NCBI RefSeq assembly: GCF_029958905.1
Contig: NZ_CP124614.1
Coordinates: 992,001 to 1,056,000 of the forward strand
Direction of reading: 5' to 3'
Length of the DNA stretch: 64,000 nt
Source: Vibrio sp. YMD68
Lineage (GTDB): Bacteria > Pseudomonadota > Gammaproteobacteria > Enterobacterales > Vibrionaceae
Position 1 is the stretch's first letter. Each line of letters starts with the position of its first letter. The notes beneath the pieces are model-generated. The model was given only the letters and a program-made list of their open reading frames with translations. It did no database searches and had not been told where the DNA came from. Position numbers and translations under genes: made by a program. Below are positions 27,301 through 35,061 of this stretch, in pieces.

Positions 27301-27521
27301 TACTTCTCCAGTTGATGGGAGGTGATGCGAATGAGCAGAGCATTAACCGTTTTGGTCGCTTTGATAAACTGAAATCAACGGTCGATAGGAGTCAGGCAAA
27401 GGCTTACTTTGAAAATATTGAAGGCGCGACGATCCCCCCTTTCAAACTGAACATGCGCATTGATAAGTACCTTCAAGAATTTATCTTTGGGCAAGCTGAA
27501 GTGCTCTTAAGTGAGAATTAA
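24303..27521 (+). CDS. hsdR: Type I restriction endonuclease, motor subunit HsdR
   Basis: 1072 aa from the ATG at 24303, preferred over the ATG at 24297 because AAGGA (24292-24296) is then 6 nt away. An N-terminal PD-(D/E)xK nuclease lies at about 140-165 (GDVLLLINGMPVIHIELKRSG). The superfamily 2 motor has Walker A GSGKT at 305-309, DEAH at 417-420 and FTGTPI near 452; a C-terminal helical assembly domain follows. It cuts unmethylated DNA after ATP-driven translocation. It forms one operon with hsdM and hsdS, with no sign of inactivation. Confidence 0.95.
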   Translation: MTIFKTEAQFELAFIEVLTQKGWESEILKNKTEAELLQNWADILFENNRQQDRLNDVPLTTTEMQQIIEQIKELKTPLKLNGLINGKTVAIKRDNPDDSLHYGKEVSLKIYDRQEIAAGQSRYQIVQQPKFERGSPLRNDRRGDVLLLINGMPVIHIELKRSGIPVSQAVNQIEKYSKEGIFSGLFSLIQVFVAMEPDEAKYFANPGLDGKFNPDYQFSWADYNNEPVNHWKDIASTLLSIPMAHQLIGFYTVADNTDGVLKVMRSYQYYAANAISDRVAKTNWKQLGGINNKDRLGGYVWHTTGSGKTMTSFKSAQLIAQSKDADKVIFLMDRIELSTQSLLEYQGFASDGEVVQATENTHVLVTKLKSTAPADTLIVSSIQKMSNIFEEVDDEGVATNSADIEKIRAKRLVFIIDEAHRSTMSAGEENKDGMLVTVKKTFPKALFFGFTGTPIHEENQIKSNTTTDVFGGELHRYSIADGIRDGNVLGFDPYRVSTFKDAELRKEIALQQAKADSVTDVMAEPAKKKKFNHFMNDVPMAGYKDATGKYHKGIEDYIPKSQYLTKAHQEKVVADILDKWDVLSQGSKFHAILATNSIAEAIDYYRRLKADKPELKISALFDPNIENDGSGDRGPTFKGDGLEEIMADYNARYGLEFDFARHSAFKKDIAARLAHKEQYKNIHKEPSKQLDLLIVVDQMLTGFDSKWLNTLYLDKVIKYQNIIQAFSRTNRLFGPDKPHGIVRYYRYPHTMEQHINDAVKLYSGDKPIGLFVDRLASNIELMNRVSADISELFASSGIENFETLPDDVELCAKFTELFNTFNKHLEAAKVQGLNWEQSTYTDSLESENGAEREVTLAVDELTYMSLVQRYKELAGKGDGKGEGAGGDVPFDISGYLTEIDTGKIDADYMNSRFDKYLKELNQHQDSTSVEITLNELHKSFASLSQSEQKYAKLFLHDLQRGDAQLIEGHTFRDYINDYQNQKEQLRIAAIVEALGLDRDLLLQLMGGDANEQSINRFGRFDKLKSTVDRSQAKAYFENIEGATIPPFKLNMRIDKYLQEFIFGQAEVLLSEN

Positions 27522-27526
27522 ATGGG

Positions 27527-29419
27527 ATGAGTACTAAAGCACTCCCTTTCAGTATCCCCCTTATGGATGCGATCAGACATGATTATGAACGATTTCGTTT
27601 TGATACCCACCAGTATTCTCATCAAGGGCTTTTTACCGATGGTGAGAAGCTGTATGCGGTTATATTGGATGTGGAGAACAATGATGCACTTCTTGATGAA
27701 CTCAGGGAGCATTATGATAAGTACCATACCATTGGTATACCACCAGCGAAGATCGTGGGTGAGATAGCACAAGGGTTTCGTTCAATAGAGTCTCGCAGCA
27801 AGCTGGAAAAAACACTCACACATGCTCAGCCCATGACTATCGATGAAACCATTAATTTGTTCGTGTTGCACATTCCTAAAAAGTATCACCCATTTCATGT
27901 GGATTTCCTATTCAACACAAACGAGTTTAACCTGACCTTTAAATCTGAGCTGACTCGTAGTGAACAAGAAGAGGTGCAGCTAATTTGTGAGGCTTTAGGC
28001 TATCAAGGTTATGATTTTATTTTTAATGTCGATCTTACAATGCCTGACTTTCCGGGAAAAGTTGAACACGAACCCAATACTCGCAACAACCTAGTACTGA
28101 CAGCTAGTGGTTTAATGCAAAAGCAGTTCTCCAAACCTTTGCTAACTAGATATGAAGAGGATGAAGATTTTTGGGCTCAAAATAGACAATCAGTATTTAG
28201 TGGAGATGAGGTTGACCAAAAAAGCCAATATCTTTTACCCAAGTTTGAAGAGCCAAAGTCTCGCTGCTTTGTGGATGCGTCTGTCTTTCCGCGTCAAAAC
28301 TTGAGGGTTTATTTGACCTTATATGAACAGGTCATCATTGCACTACCACTCAATAAAGACTCTGAATACTTTTATAAGATGTTTCAGTTGGGGAAATATG
28401 AATTTCGAGAGCTGGTGGCACGAGGACGGTTGTTGTTTGTGGCACCACAAAACCTTGAGCGATATTCTCAAGAATTACTGTCTGATATCATTATGGTTGA
28501 TCCTTGCTCTATCATTTTCTCAAGGCGGCTCGCGGCCTCAACCATTCGAGGTATACAAGGTAAATCAGGAATAATTGGTACAACCTTCTCAAGTGATGAG
28601 CAATACCACTTCCTTCATCAATGCTCTCGTATTAAAAGCCCTTCAATACAAAGCCTTGCTCAAACACTCTCAGAGCAATGGCAATACGGCGAATATATGG
28701 TCAATAGAGAGGGGGCTGTATCAACGCATCGACTCGGGCTATCCAGTATTGCAGCTAAAGGTTTTGAGCTGAGAGGGCGAGATATTTATCTTGAATTATC
28801 AACAGCGGCTATGGCGTATGAATATGCTCAAGGACTTAGCGCACATCATTTTCCTTTTGACGGGGAGCAATATTCCGAAGTATCAGCGTGTCAGGTGATT
28901 AGTGGGTTTTACAATGGTGTTCGTACTGACTCAAAGCAGATTCATGAATCTGAATTGGGTATGTTACTTCATGAGATATATGCTATTGATAACGATATGG
29001 ATATTCTTGAACTTGATTCTGCGCTTTCAAATAGCCTGATTCGCTCTTTACCTAGTATCATTAACCAGTTCGCCAATATGGATGAAAGTGAGCGATTCCA
29101 TAAATTGAGAGCGCTTAAGGATGAGGTAACTAGAATTGAAAGCAATAAAACCCGAATGTCGCGACTCAACATATCAGGATTTCCTTCGGTGGCTGCGGGG
29201 GCTGGAGTGGAGCTAGTGGGAATTAAAGGCGGTGGTGTAGTTGCGCTTGGAGGTTGGTTACTCAATGCACTCAATGTATATGCCGATGAACTCCAGTTAA
29301 CGAATAGCCCGATATTCACCAAACTTTCAAGCTTAAATCATTTCACCAGCCATGATGCTGTTATTATACAGCGTGTAAGGAAGAGGATTTCGACGTCATA
29401 TAACGCTTCGCTTCAATGA
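27527..29419 (+). CDS. Unrecognised 630-aa protein in the hsd operon
   Basis: The ATG lies 5 nt after the hsdR stop, implying cotranscription and probably translational coupling. No catalytic motif was recognised. It is mostly soluble, with a mixed alpha/beta first half (HIPKKYHPFHVDFLFNTNEF...), a central RCFVDASVFPRQNLRVYLTL stretch, and one Gly-rich hydrophobic segment near residues 553-585 (GFPSVAAGAGVELVGIKGGG...) that could be a membrane-active or membrane-anchored helix. Position suggests a defence accessory, perhaps a back-up effector if restriction fails; this is inference only. Confidence 0.7.
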   Translation: MSTKALPFSIPLMDAIRHDYERFRFDTHQYSHQGLFTDGEKLYAVILDVENNDALLDELREHYDKYHTIGIPPAKIVGEIAQGFRSIESRSKLEKTLTHAQPMTIDETINLFVLHIPKKYHPFHVDFLFNTNEFNLTFKSELTRSEQEEVQLICEALGYQGYDFIFNVDLTMPDFPGKVEHEPNTRNNLVLTASGLMQKQFSKPLLTRYEEDEDFWAQNRQSVFSGDEVDQKSQYLLPKFEEPKSRCFVDASVFPRQNLRVYLTLYEQVIIALPLNKDSEYFYKMFQLGKYEFRELVARGRLLFVAPQNLERYSQELLSDIIMVDPCSIIFSRRLAASTIRGIQGKSGIIGTTFSSDEQYHFLHQCSRIKSPSIQSLAQTLSEQWQYGEYMVNREGAVSTHRLGLSSIAAKGFELRGRDIYLELSTAAMAYEYAQGLSAHHFPFDGEQYSEVSACQVISGFYNGVRTDSKQIHESELGMLLHEIYAIDNDMDILELDSALSNSLIRSLPSIINQFANMDESERFHKLRALKDEVTRIESNKTRMSRLNISGFPSVAAGAGVELVGIKGGGVVALGGWLLNALNVYADELQLTNSPIFTKLSSLNHFTSHDAVIIQRVRKRISTSYNASLQ

Positions 29420-29510
29420 TATGGTGAGTAAACTTACCGAACAGGTTACTAATCTTTACGAATGAGCATCTAAAACTTCAAATAAAATCACTGTCTTAAA
29501 ATACAGCTAT

Positions 29511-29552
29511 GGTTTACACTATTTCCGTTGCATCGACTGAAAAATGTAAACC
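29511..29552. promoter_or_regulatory. Inverted repeat at the panA promoter (possible autoregulatory operator)
   Basis: GGTTTACA (29511-29518) and TGTAAACC (29545-29552) are perfect 8-bp arms 26 nt apart, directly before the antitoxin gene. The left arm overlaps a -10-like TACACT (29515-29520). Toxin-antitoxin operons are usually repressed by their antitoxin or complex through such sites; here this is inferred. Confidence 0.5.
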
Positions 29553-29577
29553 TTTTAGACGAAATTGGATAAATAAA

Positions 29578-30045
29578 ATGAAAACTTATCATACCTACAA
29601 CGCTGTAGATGTTGCATTGAGCTTGCTTAAGCACGCGAAAGAGCAAGGTAAATGTTTCTCCAATTTGCAGCTACAGAAACTCACTTACGTATGCCATGGC
29701 TTGTCTTTAGCGCATTTTCAACGTCCTCTAGTGGTTGATGACGTATTTGCATGGAAGTTTGGTCCAGTTGTGCCATCTGTGTATTTCCGTTTTAAGTCGT
29801 ACGGTTCAAACGTCATTACTGAGCATGGCGATGTCGTTCTCGATGCTGAAAGCGAATCGATCGTGAAGGATGTTGTGTCTAAATTGGGCGACTTAAGTGG
29901 ACCACAGTTGGTGGACTTAACACACCGAGATGGTAGCCCATGGCATCAGGTTTGGGATGGCACACATCAAAAAGTGATTCCAGACCATTTAATCCAATCC
30001 CACTACGTGCAAATCAAACAGTCAGGACATACTACCAGTCTGTGA
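29578..30045 (+). CDS. panA: Panacea-domain (DUF4065) antitoxin
   Basis: 155 aa from the ATG at 29578; an ATG at 29509 would add 23 residues through the inverted repeat and is disfavoured. The Panacea/SocA-like (DUF4065) domain fills the protein: FSNLQLQKLTYVCHGLSLAH near 29-48, VVDDVFAWKFGPVVPSVY near 53-70, and a late SPWHQVWD. Panacea domains are promiscuous antitoxins that neutralise diverse toxins by direct binding, including toxic small alarmone synthetases. The next gene, which overlaps the stop, is just such a toxin, making the pair assignment strong. Confidence 0.88.
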   Translation: MKTYHTYNAVDVALSLLKHAKEQGKCFSNLQLQKLTYVCHGLSLAHFQRPLVVDDVFAWKFGPVVPSVYFRFKSYGSNVITEHGDVVLDAESESIVKDVVSKLGDLSGPQLVDLTHRDGSPWHQVWDGTHQKVIPDHLIQSHYVQIKQSGHTTSL

Positions 30046-31244
30046 GTGATAAAGAAAAAAGTGTCGTCAGTTTCCTCATTGACGACACACCATCGGCTGA
30101 GCAATCATCCAAGACCTTCCATGACGACTACGAGCTGAACTTTCAAGATTTCCTTGAACGAACTGTCGATGAACGTGCTGCTGAAGACTTTTCATATACC
30201 AATAATGGAGTGAAAAAAGCAGGTAGACGGCTTCGTAAAAAAGAAGGGGATCTTAAATCTGCCACCACGACTATCCAACAGTTTCGCGCTGCTCATGAAA
30301 AGCCACTCAATACTATTGCCTATCTTGTTGGGCGTTGTTGTCGTGAACTTGGTATCGATGTTAAGCCTGTAACTCGGTTAAAGCGTTTAGACACTATAAT
30401 CGATAAGCTTCAACGTAAATCACTTGACGGCCACACAGCGAACGCAACATGTGTCACTAATATGAATGATATTGGTGGGTGCCGAGCGATATTCCCGGAT
30501 TTAATCTCACTAGAGCAGGCAGTATCTCAATTACAAGGTACTGTTGAGAAAGTAGGTCGAGTGAGAATTAAAGATATTGATAATTATATTTCTAATCCTA
30601 AACCAAATGACTGTGGTTACAGAAGCTTACATGTGATTTATCGATATGATCATACGAGTGGCAAGAGCTTTAACATAGAAGCTCAATTGCGGACTAGGCT
30701 TCAACACCTTTGGGCTACCACTGTCGAAATAGTGGATATCTTGGAAGGAACAAAAATCAAAACGCATTCTCATAGTGCCAATGAAGATAAAGACGATCTA
30801 CAGATCAAATGGGAAGAATTACTCTCGATCATGAGTCGGTATATTGCAGATGCCGAAGGCGCTATAGTGTTAGGCGAAGAAGAGATAAATCAATGTTCAA
30901 TACGGCTGCGTGAGCTAAATGATGAGATTAATGCGCTAGGTAGACTTAAAACTTTTAGGATCTTATCTGAAAAAATAGAAACCTGTTGCGATGATGCTAC
31001 CGAACATGTTTTGTTAATAATTGATGAGAAATCATTGAAGCTTATCTTCAGTGAGGAGTTCAGCGATTACAGCAAGGCTATTTCTGTTTACAACGCTGCG
31101 GAAAAGGTGACCAGTAGTCATTCTGGGATCAATGCCCTACTCATCTCAACGAAGAATATGGGGCAGCTCTCAGAAGCTTATCCTAATTATTTAGGTGATT
31201 GTGCTTCGTTTATTGTGTTGCTTCAAGAAGCGATGCAAAGGTAG
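30042..31244 (+). CDS. toxSAS-type toxin with RelA/SpoT nucleotidyltransferase domain
   Basis: 400 aa from GTG at 30042, which overlaps the antitoxin stop (GTGA); an ATG at 29940 lies well inside panA. The RelA/SpoT synthetase domain lies at about 85-235: DIGGCRAIF (143-151), PNDCGYRSLH (188-197), IEAQLRT (212-218) and QHLWA (221-225). There is no HD hydrolase domain, so it can only synthesise. Known toxSAS enzymes pyrophosphorylate the tRNA CCA end or make toxic ppApp; which applies here cannot be told. A ~160-residue C-terminal extension of unknown role makes it longer than most. Some such fusions act in phage defence. Confidence 0.87.
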   Translation: MSDKEKSVVSFLIDDTPSAEQSSKTFHDDYELNFQDFLERTVDERAAEDFSYTNNGVKKAGRRLRKKEGDLKSATTTIQQFRAAHEKPLNTIAYLVGRCCRELGIDVKPVTRLKRLDTIIDKLQRKSLDGHTANATCVTNMNDIGGCRAIFPDLISLEQAVSQLQGTVEKVGRVRIKDIDNYISNPKPNDCGYRSLHVIYRYDHTSGKSFNIEAQLRTRLQHLWATTVEIVDILEGTKIKTHSHSANEDKDDLQIKWEELLSIMSRYIADAEGAIVLGEEEINQCSIRLRELNDEINALGRLKTFRILSEKIETCCDDATEHVLLIIDEKSLKLIFSEEFSDYSKAISVYNAAEKVTSSHSGINALLISTKNMGQLSEAYPNYLGDCASFIVLLQEAMQR

Positions 31245-31272
31245 CTAACAAAAAAATAAAGTCCACTCCATA

Positions 31273-31301
31273 GAGAGGCGAATTGATCGCCTCTCTTTTT
31301 T
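31273..31301 (+). terminator. Terminator after the toxSAS gene
   Basis: GAGAGGCG and CGCCTCTC form a perfect 8-bp stem around a 7-nt loop, followed by six T. It ends the plus-strand defence block and abuts the convergent gene at 31300. Confidence 0.88.
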
Positions 31302-32178
31302 ATTCAGGTATCGCCAGCTCACCTAATGGCACGTATCGCGCCTTGTTTTCTGTTCGATAAAAGCTGATTTTCTTTATCTTCCAGCCATAGCGTAAATACT
31401 TAGTGTCGGTCAGATAGTAGCCTTCTCCCATTGAAAACCGCTCTCGATGCTCCACACTTTTCTCTTTGTCATTCAGAAAGGCCGTCTCTGGATGATTGAG
31501 GCTCGCTTTACGCATTTCCGAAAACAGATGTCTGTTGTGCTTCGACCATGCCAGTATGATGGTCTTTAACGTTTTGGTATGAAACTCACCCGCATACGGC
31601 TCACTGATTTCTGCATCATAGTCGGTGAGTGTCGCCACAATCACACCTTTAGCCCATATCGGTACTTCCAGAGCCTCTTGGAACGCCTCCTCCGCTTGTT
31701 GGTGCTCGCGCCATGCTTCTTCCCGCTCCTGTTGTTTGGCTGCTTCTTTTGCTGCCTCCTGTGCTTTGGCTTGCGCTTCAATCTGCTTAATCTGCATTCG
31801 ACCCAAATCAACGTTTGTACAGTCCAATGCGTACGTCCTAATGAATCGGATGAGCTGCTGGTGGTACTTGTCATGCAACCATCGCTTATCGGCTTCTCCT
31901 TTGTGTATATGGTAATAGTTGAGCGTGCTTAAACAGTGCTCTGCAAATCCTTGGTCATTACCCCCACAGCCTAAATCTAAGCGGCATTCGTGTTGGTGCT
32001 CATTATCAAAGGTGACGGTCACTTTGGTTTTATCGTACCCGCCTAATGGATTGGTCTTAGCGACGTTTAGTGCCTTAGCTTCAAAGTCAGCAAAGTCATA
32101 CTCAGTATCAGAATCAAAGACTCTGGATTCTGACCAATGAACATAAACGGTGAGCGGTTGAATGGTTTTTTCTGCCAT
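31300..32178 (-). CDS. Mobile-element protein with LPD25-like N-terminal domain
   Basis: 292 aa. The N-terminal ~90 residues (VYVHWSESRVFDSDTEYDFADFEA..., then YDKTKVTVTF) resemble the LPD25 domain, found in large polyvalent proteins of phages and conjugative elements. A charged Ala/Glu/Gln-rich coiled coil follows at about 130-170, then a C-terminal ~120-residue region containing HNRHLFSEMRKASL. Role unknown. It lies 20 nt after the minus-strand regulator gene and is probably cotranscribed. Confidence 0.6.
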   Translation of the reverse strand: MAEKTIQPLTVYVHWSESRVFDSDTEYDFADFEAKALNVAKTNPLGGYDKTKVTVTFDNEHQHECRLDLGCGGNDQGFAEHCLSTLNYYHIHKGEADKRWLHDKYHQQLIRFIRTYALDCTNVDLGRMQIKQIEAQAKAQEAAKEAAKQQEREEAWREHQQAEEAFQEALEVPIWAKGVIVATLTDYDAEISEPYAGEFHTKTLKTIILAWSKHNRHLFSEMRKASLNHPETAFLNDKEKSVEHRERFSMGEGYYLTDTKYLRYGWKIKKISFYRTENKARYVPLGELAIPE

Positions 32179-32197
32179 GATTGGTATTCCTTTTTCG

Positions 32198-32809
32198 TTA
32201 TAGAGGTGAAACTGACAACACGCTGAGCATCGGTGTCTGTTTGAGTTGTTCGTTATCGAGGTAGAACAGGCTCAGCCCTTGAGTACTTAGGCGTAGCTTG
32301 GTGGGAATAGTGTTAAGGCACTGGCCTACGAGGGTGAAACGTAACGTCTGTTTCTGGATGAGTGCTTGCTTGATGGTCGCAAGGTGTGGGAAGTAATTCA
32401 TGTGCTCTGTAGGCAAGTCCACCTCAATGCACGTTAGCCACTGTCGATACGTACCACTCTCTTGGGTATCCATCTCACTCTGTTCAAACAGGGATTGATA
32501 TTGCTGTTTGGTGCGTTCAGGCAACAGGCAAGCAAAGTAGCGAGTGGTGAGCGTTAAAATGAGGCTGTCGTATTGCGCAGTCACCCAAGGCAGGGGCGTG
32601 GTGCGTTTAAAACTGTCTTTGCCCTCCAGGCGCGTTTTTTCTGCATAACCTAAATCCGCGAGGATGTTTAACCATCGTCGAATCGTATCAGGGGACTTTC
32701 CTATTCCTAACGCCTCTGAGACATCACACACACTCTCTAAAGATTTGGGGTAACGAGTAGGAAGCTGAGCAAGCAGTAAAAAGACCGCTTCGATATTGGA
32801 TGGTGGCAT
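32198..32809 (-). CDS. Winged-helix, WYL-like transcriptional regulator
   Basis: 203 aa from the ATG at 32809, with GGAG 8 nt upstream; a start at 32842 would run through a terminator hairpin and is rejected. The N-terminal ~75 residues form a helix-turn-helix region (VCDVSEALGIGKSPDTIRRW), and the C-terminal part (PHLATIKQALIQKQTLRFTL... LRLSTQGLSLFYLDN) resembles the start of a WYL domain but is short. Likely a regulator of the element; the target is unknown. Confidence 0.6.
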   Translation of the reverse strand: MPPSNIEAVFLLLAQLPTRYPKSLESVCDVSEALGIGKSPDTIRRWLNILADLGYAEKTRLEGKDSFKRTTPLPWVTAQYDSLILTLTTRYFACLLPERTKQQYQSLFEQSEMDTQESGTYRQWLTCIEVDLPTEHMNYFPHLATIKQALIQKQTLRFTLVGQCLNTIPTKLRLSTQGLSLFYLDNEQLKQTPMLSVLSVSPL

Positions 32810-32829
32810 GGCTGTGCTCCTATAGAATG

Positions 32830-32860
32830 AAAAAAGCCACAACCGATTAGGCTGTGGCTT
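32830..32860 (-). terminator. Terminator after the 81-aa membrane protein gene
   Basis: AAGCCACA (32834-32841) pairs with TGTGGCTT (32853-32860); on the minus strand the hairpin is followed by a T-run (plus-strand AAAAAA). Confidence 0.8.
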
Positions 32861-32889
32861 GAACTAACATTAAGAATGAATTGAGGCGC

Positions 32890-33135
32890 TTACTCCTCGT
32901 TGTAGCGCTCGTGAGTGATGAGCGGATGGTCATGAGTTGGACAGTCAGGTAACTCTGGTCTGTCTTCTTCCAACGCTTTATCTATCAGTGCGGCAGATGT
33001 GCCAATCGCAGTCGACACCGCAAAACCGGCTGCACTGATGGTGCCAATGGCCCCAAAAACAGGGGCGGCGGTAATGACGCCCGCGACACTGGCTGTGGCT
33101 GCGACAGCTTTACCAACGGTTACATACCAAGACAT
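32890..33135 (-). CDS. Small hydrophobic membrane protein
   Basis: 81 aa. Residues 1-55 are almost entirely Ala/Gly/Val/Ile/Thr (GKAVAATASVAGVITAAPVFGA...), predicted as two membrane helices with Gly-zipper spacing; the tail is acidic with several His and one Cys. AAGGAG precedes the ATG. No family recognised. It lies between two terminators, so it is its own transcription unit. Confidence 0.65.
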   Translation of the reverse strand: MSWYVTVGKAVAATASVAGVITAAPVFGAIGTISAAGFAVSTAIGTSAALIDKALEEDRPELPDCPTHDHPLITHERYNEE

Positions 33136-33168
33136 GGTGGTCTCCTTTTTTTGTTGAGTGAAAGTAAA

Positions 33169-33201
33169 AAGGCCATCTCAAAATGAGATGGCCTTATCGG
33201 G
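33169..33201 (-). terminator. Terminator after the first DUF2787 gene
   Basis: A 12-bp stem (33169-33180 with 33184-33195) around a 3-nt loop, with a minus-strand T-run on its downstream side (plus-strand AAAAA). Confidence 0.85.
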
Positions 33202-33246
33202 TGTTGCTATGATTAGAGTGGTTATTGTTAGGGTGAGTACGCTTTA

Positions 33247-33741
33247 TCATTGAGGCCCCACCGTAATAAGGTCATAGGCGTCCATCGCCATGTACGCCAG
33301 AAAGTTATGCTCCCAAAGCTGATACAGCTCTTTTGCTGCACTGTCCTCTTTAATGGGTGCCCAGCCTTGCTGGTGGTGGGCAAACCATTCTCCTCGGCTG
33401 AAATCAAAATCGAGTCCTCGCTCTAATTCAGGGTAGTGATGACCGATATAAGCAAAGTCCGTGATGTAGCTGTAATGCCATGCGCCATCACTGTGTTTAT
33501 TGAGACAAATTTCAACCGGATGAAAGCCGCCCTTTTCAGCGCTGTAACTGGCATCTCGAAAGTTGAAGATAATACCGTCAGCATCAATTAGTGAATCAGC
33601 AAGCTCATCATCTAACGTAAGCTGGTGTGCTAGCGTTGTCACAATAGAGTGTATCAGAGCATCAGAGACAGGGAGCAATGACGCTTTGATGTTGGTGGAA
33701 AGAAACCCTATTTGGCTTCGGATTAACAGTTGTTTAGACAT
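33247..33741 (-). CDS. DUF2787 family protein (mobile-element associated)
   Basis: 164 aa. DUF2787 hallmarks: FNFRDASYSAEKGGFHPVEI near residue 60 and YITDFAYIGHHYPELERGLDFDF near 92. AGGAGG precedes the ATG. The function is not known; the family is common on integrative elements and plasmids of Vibrio, often next to radC-like genes, as here. Confidence 0.85.
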   Translation of the reverse strand: MSKQLLIRSQIGFLSTNIKASLLPVSDALIHSIVTTLAHQLTLDDELADSLIDADGIIFNFRDASYSAEKGGFHPVEICLNKHSDGAWHYSYITDFAYIGHHYPELERGLDFDFSRGEWFAHHQQGWAPIKEDSAAKELYQLWEHNFLAYMAMDAYDLITVGPQ

Positions 33742-33849
33742 AATGCGCCCTCCTACAGGCAGTAAGATAAGGTAATTTAAAATAGAACGGTTGAGTTCGA
33801 GCCAGAACGACTCATGATAAAGCGGTCATTGACCGAGGTGACTTAAGGG

Positions 33850-34545
33850 CTAGATGGCGTGCTTTTTCACTGCGCGGTAAGGCGGTGCAGAGCCATTGAG
33901 CCAGCACTTGCCTTGATAGCGAGTCACTAACTGTTGAAAGAGCCACATCTCAAACGCAGAGCTTGGCGCAATGGAGACATCAAAACCGTCTTCATCACCA
34001 CGTGTTCGGTCTTGCCAAGTGGCCTTAAAATCCGACAGGTGCGTGTTCAACACACGATACGACTCTTGCTCCTTTTCATTTTGAGGGACACGTAACCAAA
34101 CAGAAAGGCGCTGACAATGCGGCATCACTCGATAATCACGAGCCTGGTCTAATGTCTGACGTACAGCACGTATCCACCCTTCGGCTTTGGTATCACGTCC
34201 ATTGAGTTTTAATCCACCCGATTCCGCTTGCGCGGACCAATCACAGCCGTATTTAACCAGCAGGCTATGTTGCGTATCGACGCCACAAAACTGCCAATCA
34301 CGACACCGCTTATTGGTGTCTGGATCAAATAGATTACTGCAACCTATCAACATGTGAAGCATAATAAGGTCATCGCTTCTCAATAAGCATTGGTAACGCT
34401 CATACAGACGTTTCTTAAGCTGATGGTCACTCATGGCTGTCACGTCTTGATTCAAGCGCTCAGTAAAGAGCTGACGCACCTGCTGCTCGATGTCTTTCTC
34501 TGGCACGCGCAGTGCCAGTTGTTCATACACAATGTCATAAGACAT
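33850..34545 (-). CDS. Hypothetical mobile-element protein
   Basis: 231 aa from the ATG at 34545, preferred over 34566 because GGGAGAG sits upstream at a workable distance. Soluble, no recognised motif. The sequence has HMLIGCSNLFDPDTNKRCRDWQF and a C-terminal SSAFEMWLFQQLVTRYQGKCW. It sits between the two DUF2787 genes, a conserved kind of neighbourhood on Vibrio integrative elements. Confidence 0.6.
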   Translation of the reverse strand: MSYDIVYEQLALRVPEKDIEQQVRQLFTERLNQDVTAMSDHQLKKRLYERYQCLLRSDDLIMLHMLIGCSNLFDPDTNKRCRDWQFCGVDTQHSLLVKYGCDWSAQAESGGLKLNGRDTKAEGWIRAVRQTLDQARDYRVMPHCQRLSVWLRVPQNEKEQESYRVLNTHLSDFKATWQDRTRGDEDGFDVSIAPSSAFEMWLFQQLVTRYQGKCWLNGSAPPYRAVKKHAI

Positions 34546-34570
34546 GATGAATACTCTCCCTTTCAAAATA

Positions 34571-34603
34571 ACAAAAACGGCCCATCAGAATGACAGGCCG
34601 TCT
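34571..34603 (-). terminator. Terminator after the second DUF2787 gene
   Basis: ACGGCC (34577-34582) pairs with GGCCGT (34596-34601); the minus strand then has a T-run (plus-strand AAAAA). The loop is long, so strength is moderate. Confidence 0.6.
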
Positions 34604-34626
34604 CAATAAAAACGATATCTTCCGCG

Positions 34627-35061
34627 TCATGTTTTCACCTTGGTAAACCTCACATCATCAAAATGTTCATCCATTAACTGACGACAAAACATCCGAGACC
34701 AACTGAGCAAGACATCCATGACTTCAGGCCTAGCGAGCTCACAGCCTTTGATGTCTGGCTGATAAAACCAGCCGCGTTTGAAGTTAAAGTACAACTCTGG
34801 TGTCACACTGCGGTGCGTGTCATCGGGATAAGCAAAGCTGGCGATAAACACCACACGCCACTGCTGGTCATGACGCTCTAAACGCACTTCAACAGGATGA
34901 GTGCCACGACGAGTTTGATAGTAAGGCGTATGACGAAAGCTCACGGAGAGCTTATCGACATTGATAGGTCTTGGGGCACTGTCCAGCGCCGCACTTAAAC
35001 ACTCAACCAATGAAGGTAATAAAGTCACCTCATTGTCATAGCAAGACACAACAGTATTCAT
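34627..35061 (-). CDS. DUF2787 family protein, second paralogue
   Basis: 144 aa from the ATG at 35061, which overlaps the radC-like stop (TGATG) and has GAGGG 8 nt upstream. Family likeness: FRHTPYYQTRRGTHPVEVRLE and VVFIASFAYPDDTHRS-x-TPELYFNFKRG, parallel to the other DUF2787 gene at 33247, but clearly diverged from it. It is translationally coupled to radC. Function unknown. Confidence 0.78.
   Translation of the reverse strand: MNTVVSCYDNEVTLLPSLVECLSAALDSAPRPINVDKLSVSFRHTPYYQTRRGTHPVEVRLERHDQQWRVVFIASFAYPDDTHRSVTPELYFNFKRGWFYQPDIKGCELARPEVMDVLLSWSRMFCRQLMDEHFDDVRFTKVKT

Noticed and set aside
29940..30041. Upstream ATG extension of the toxSAS gene
   Set aside because: It would overlap the antitoxin by over 100 bp; the GTG at the stop-codon overlap gives normal coupled TA spacing.
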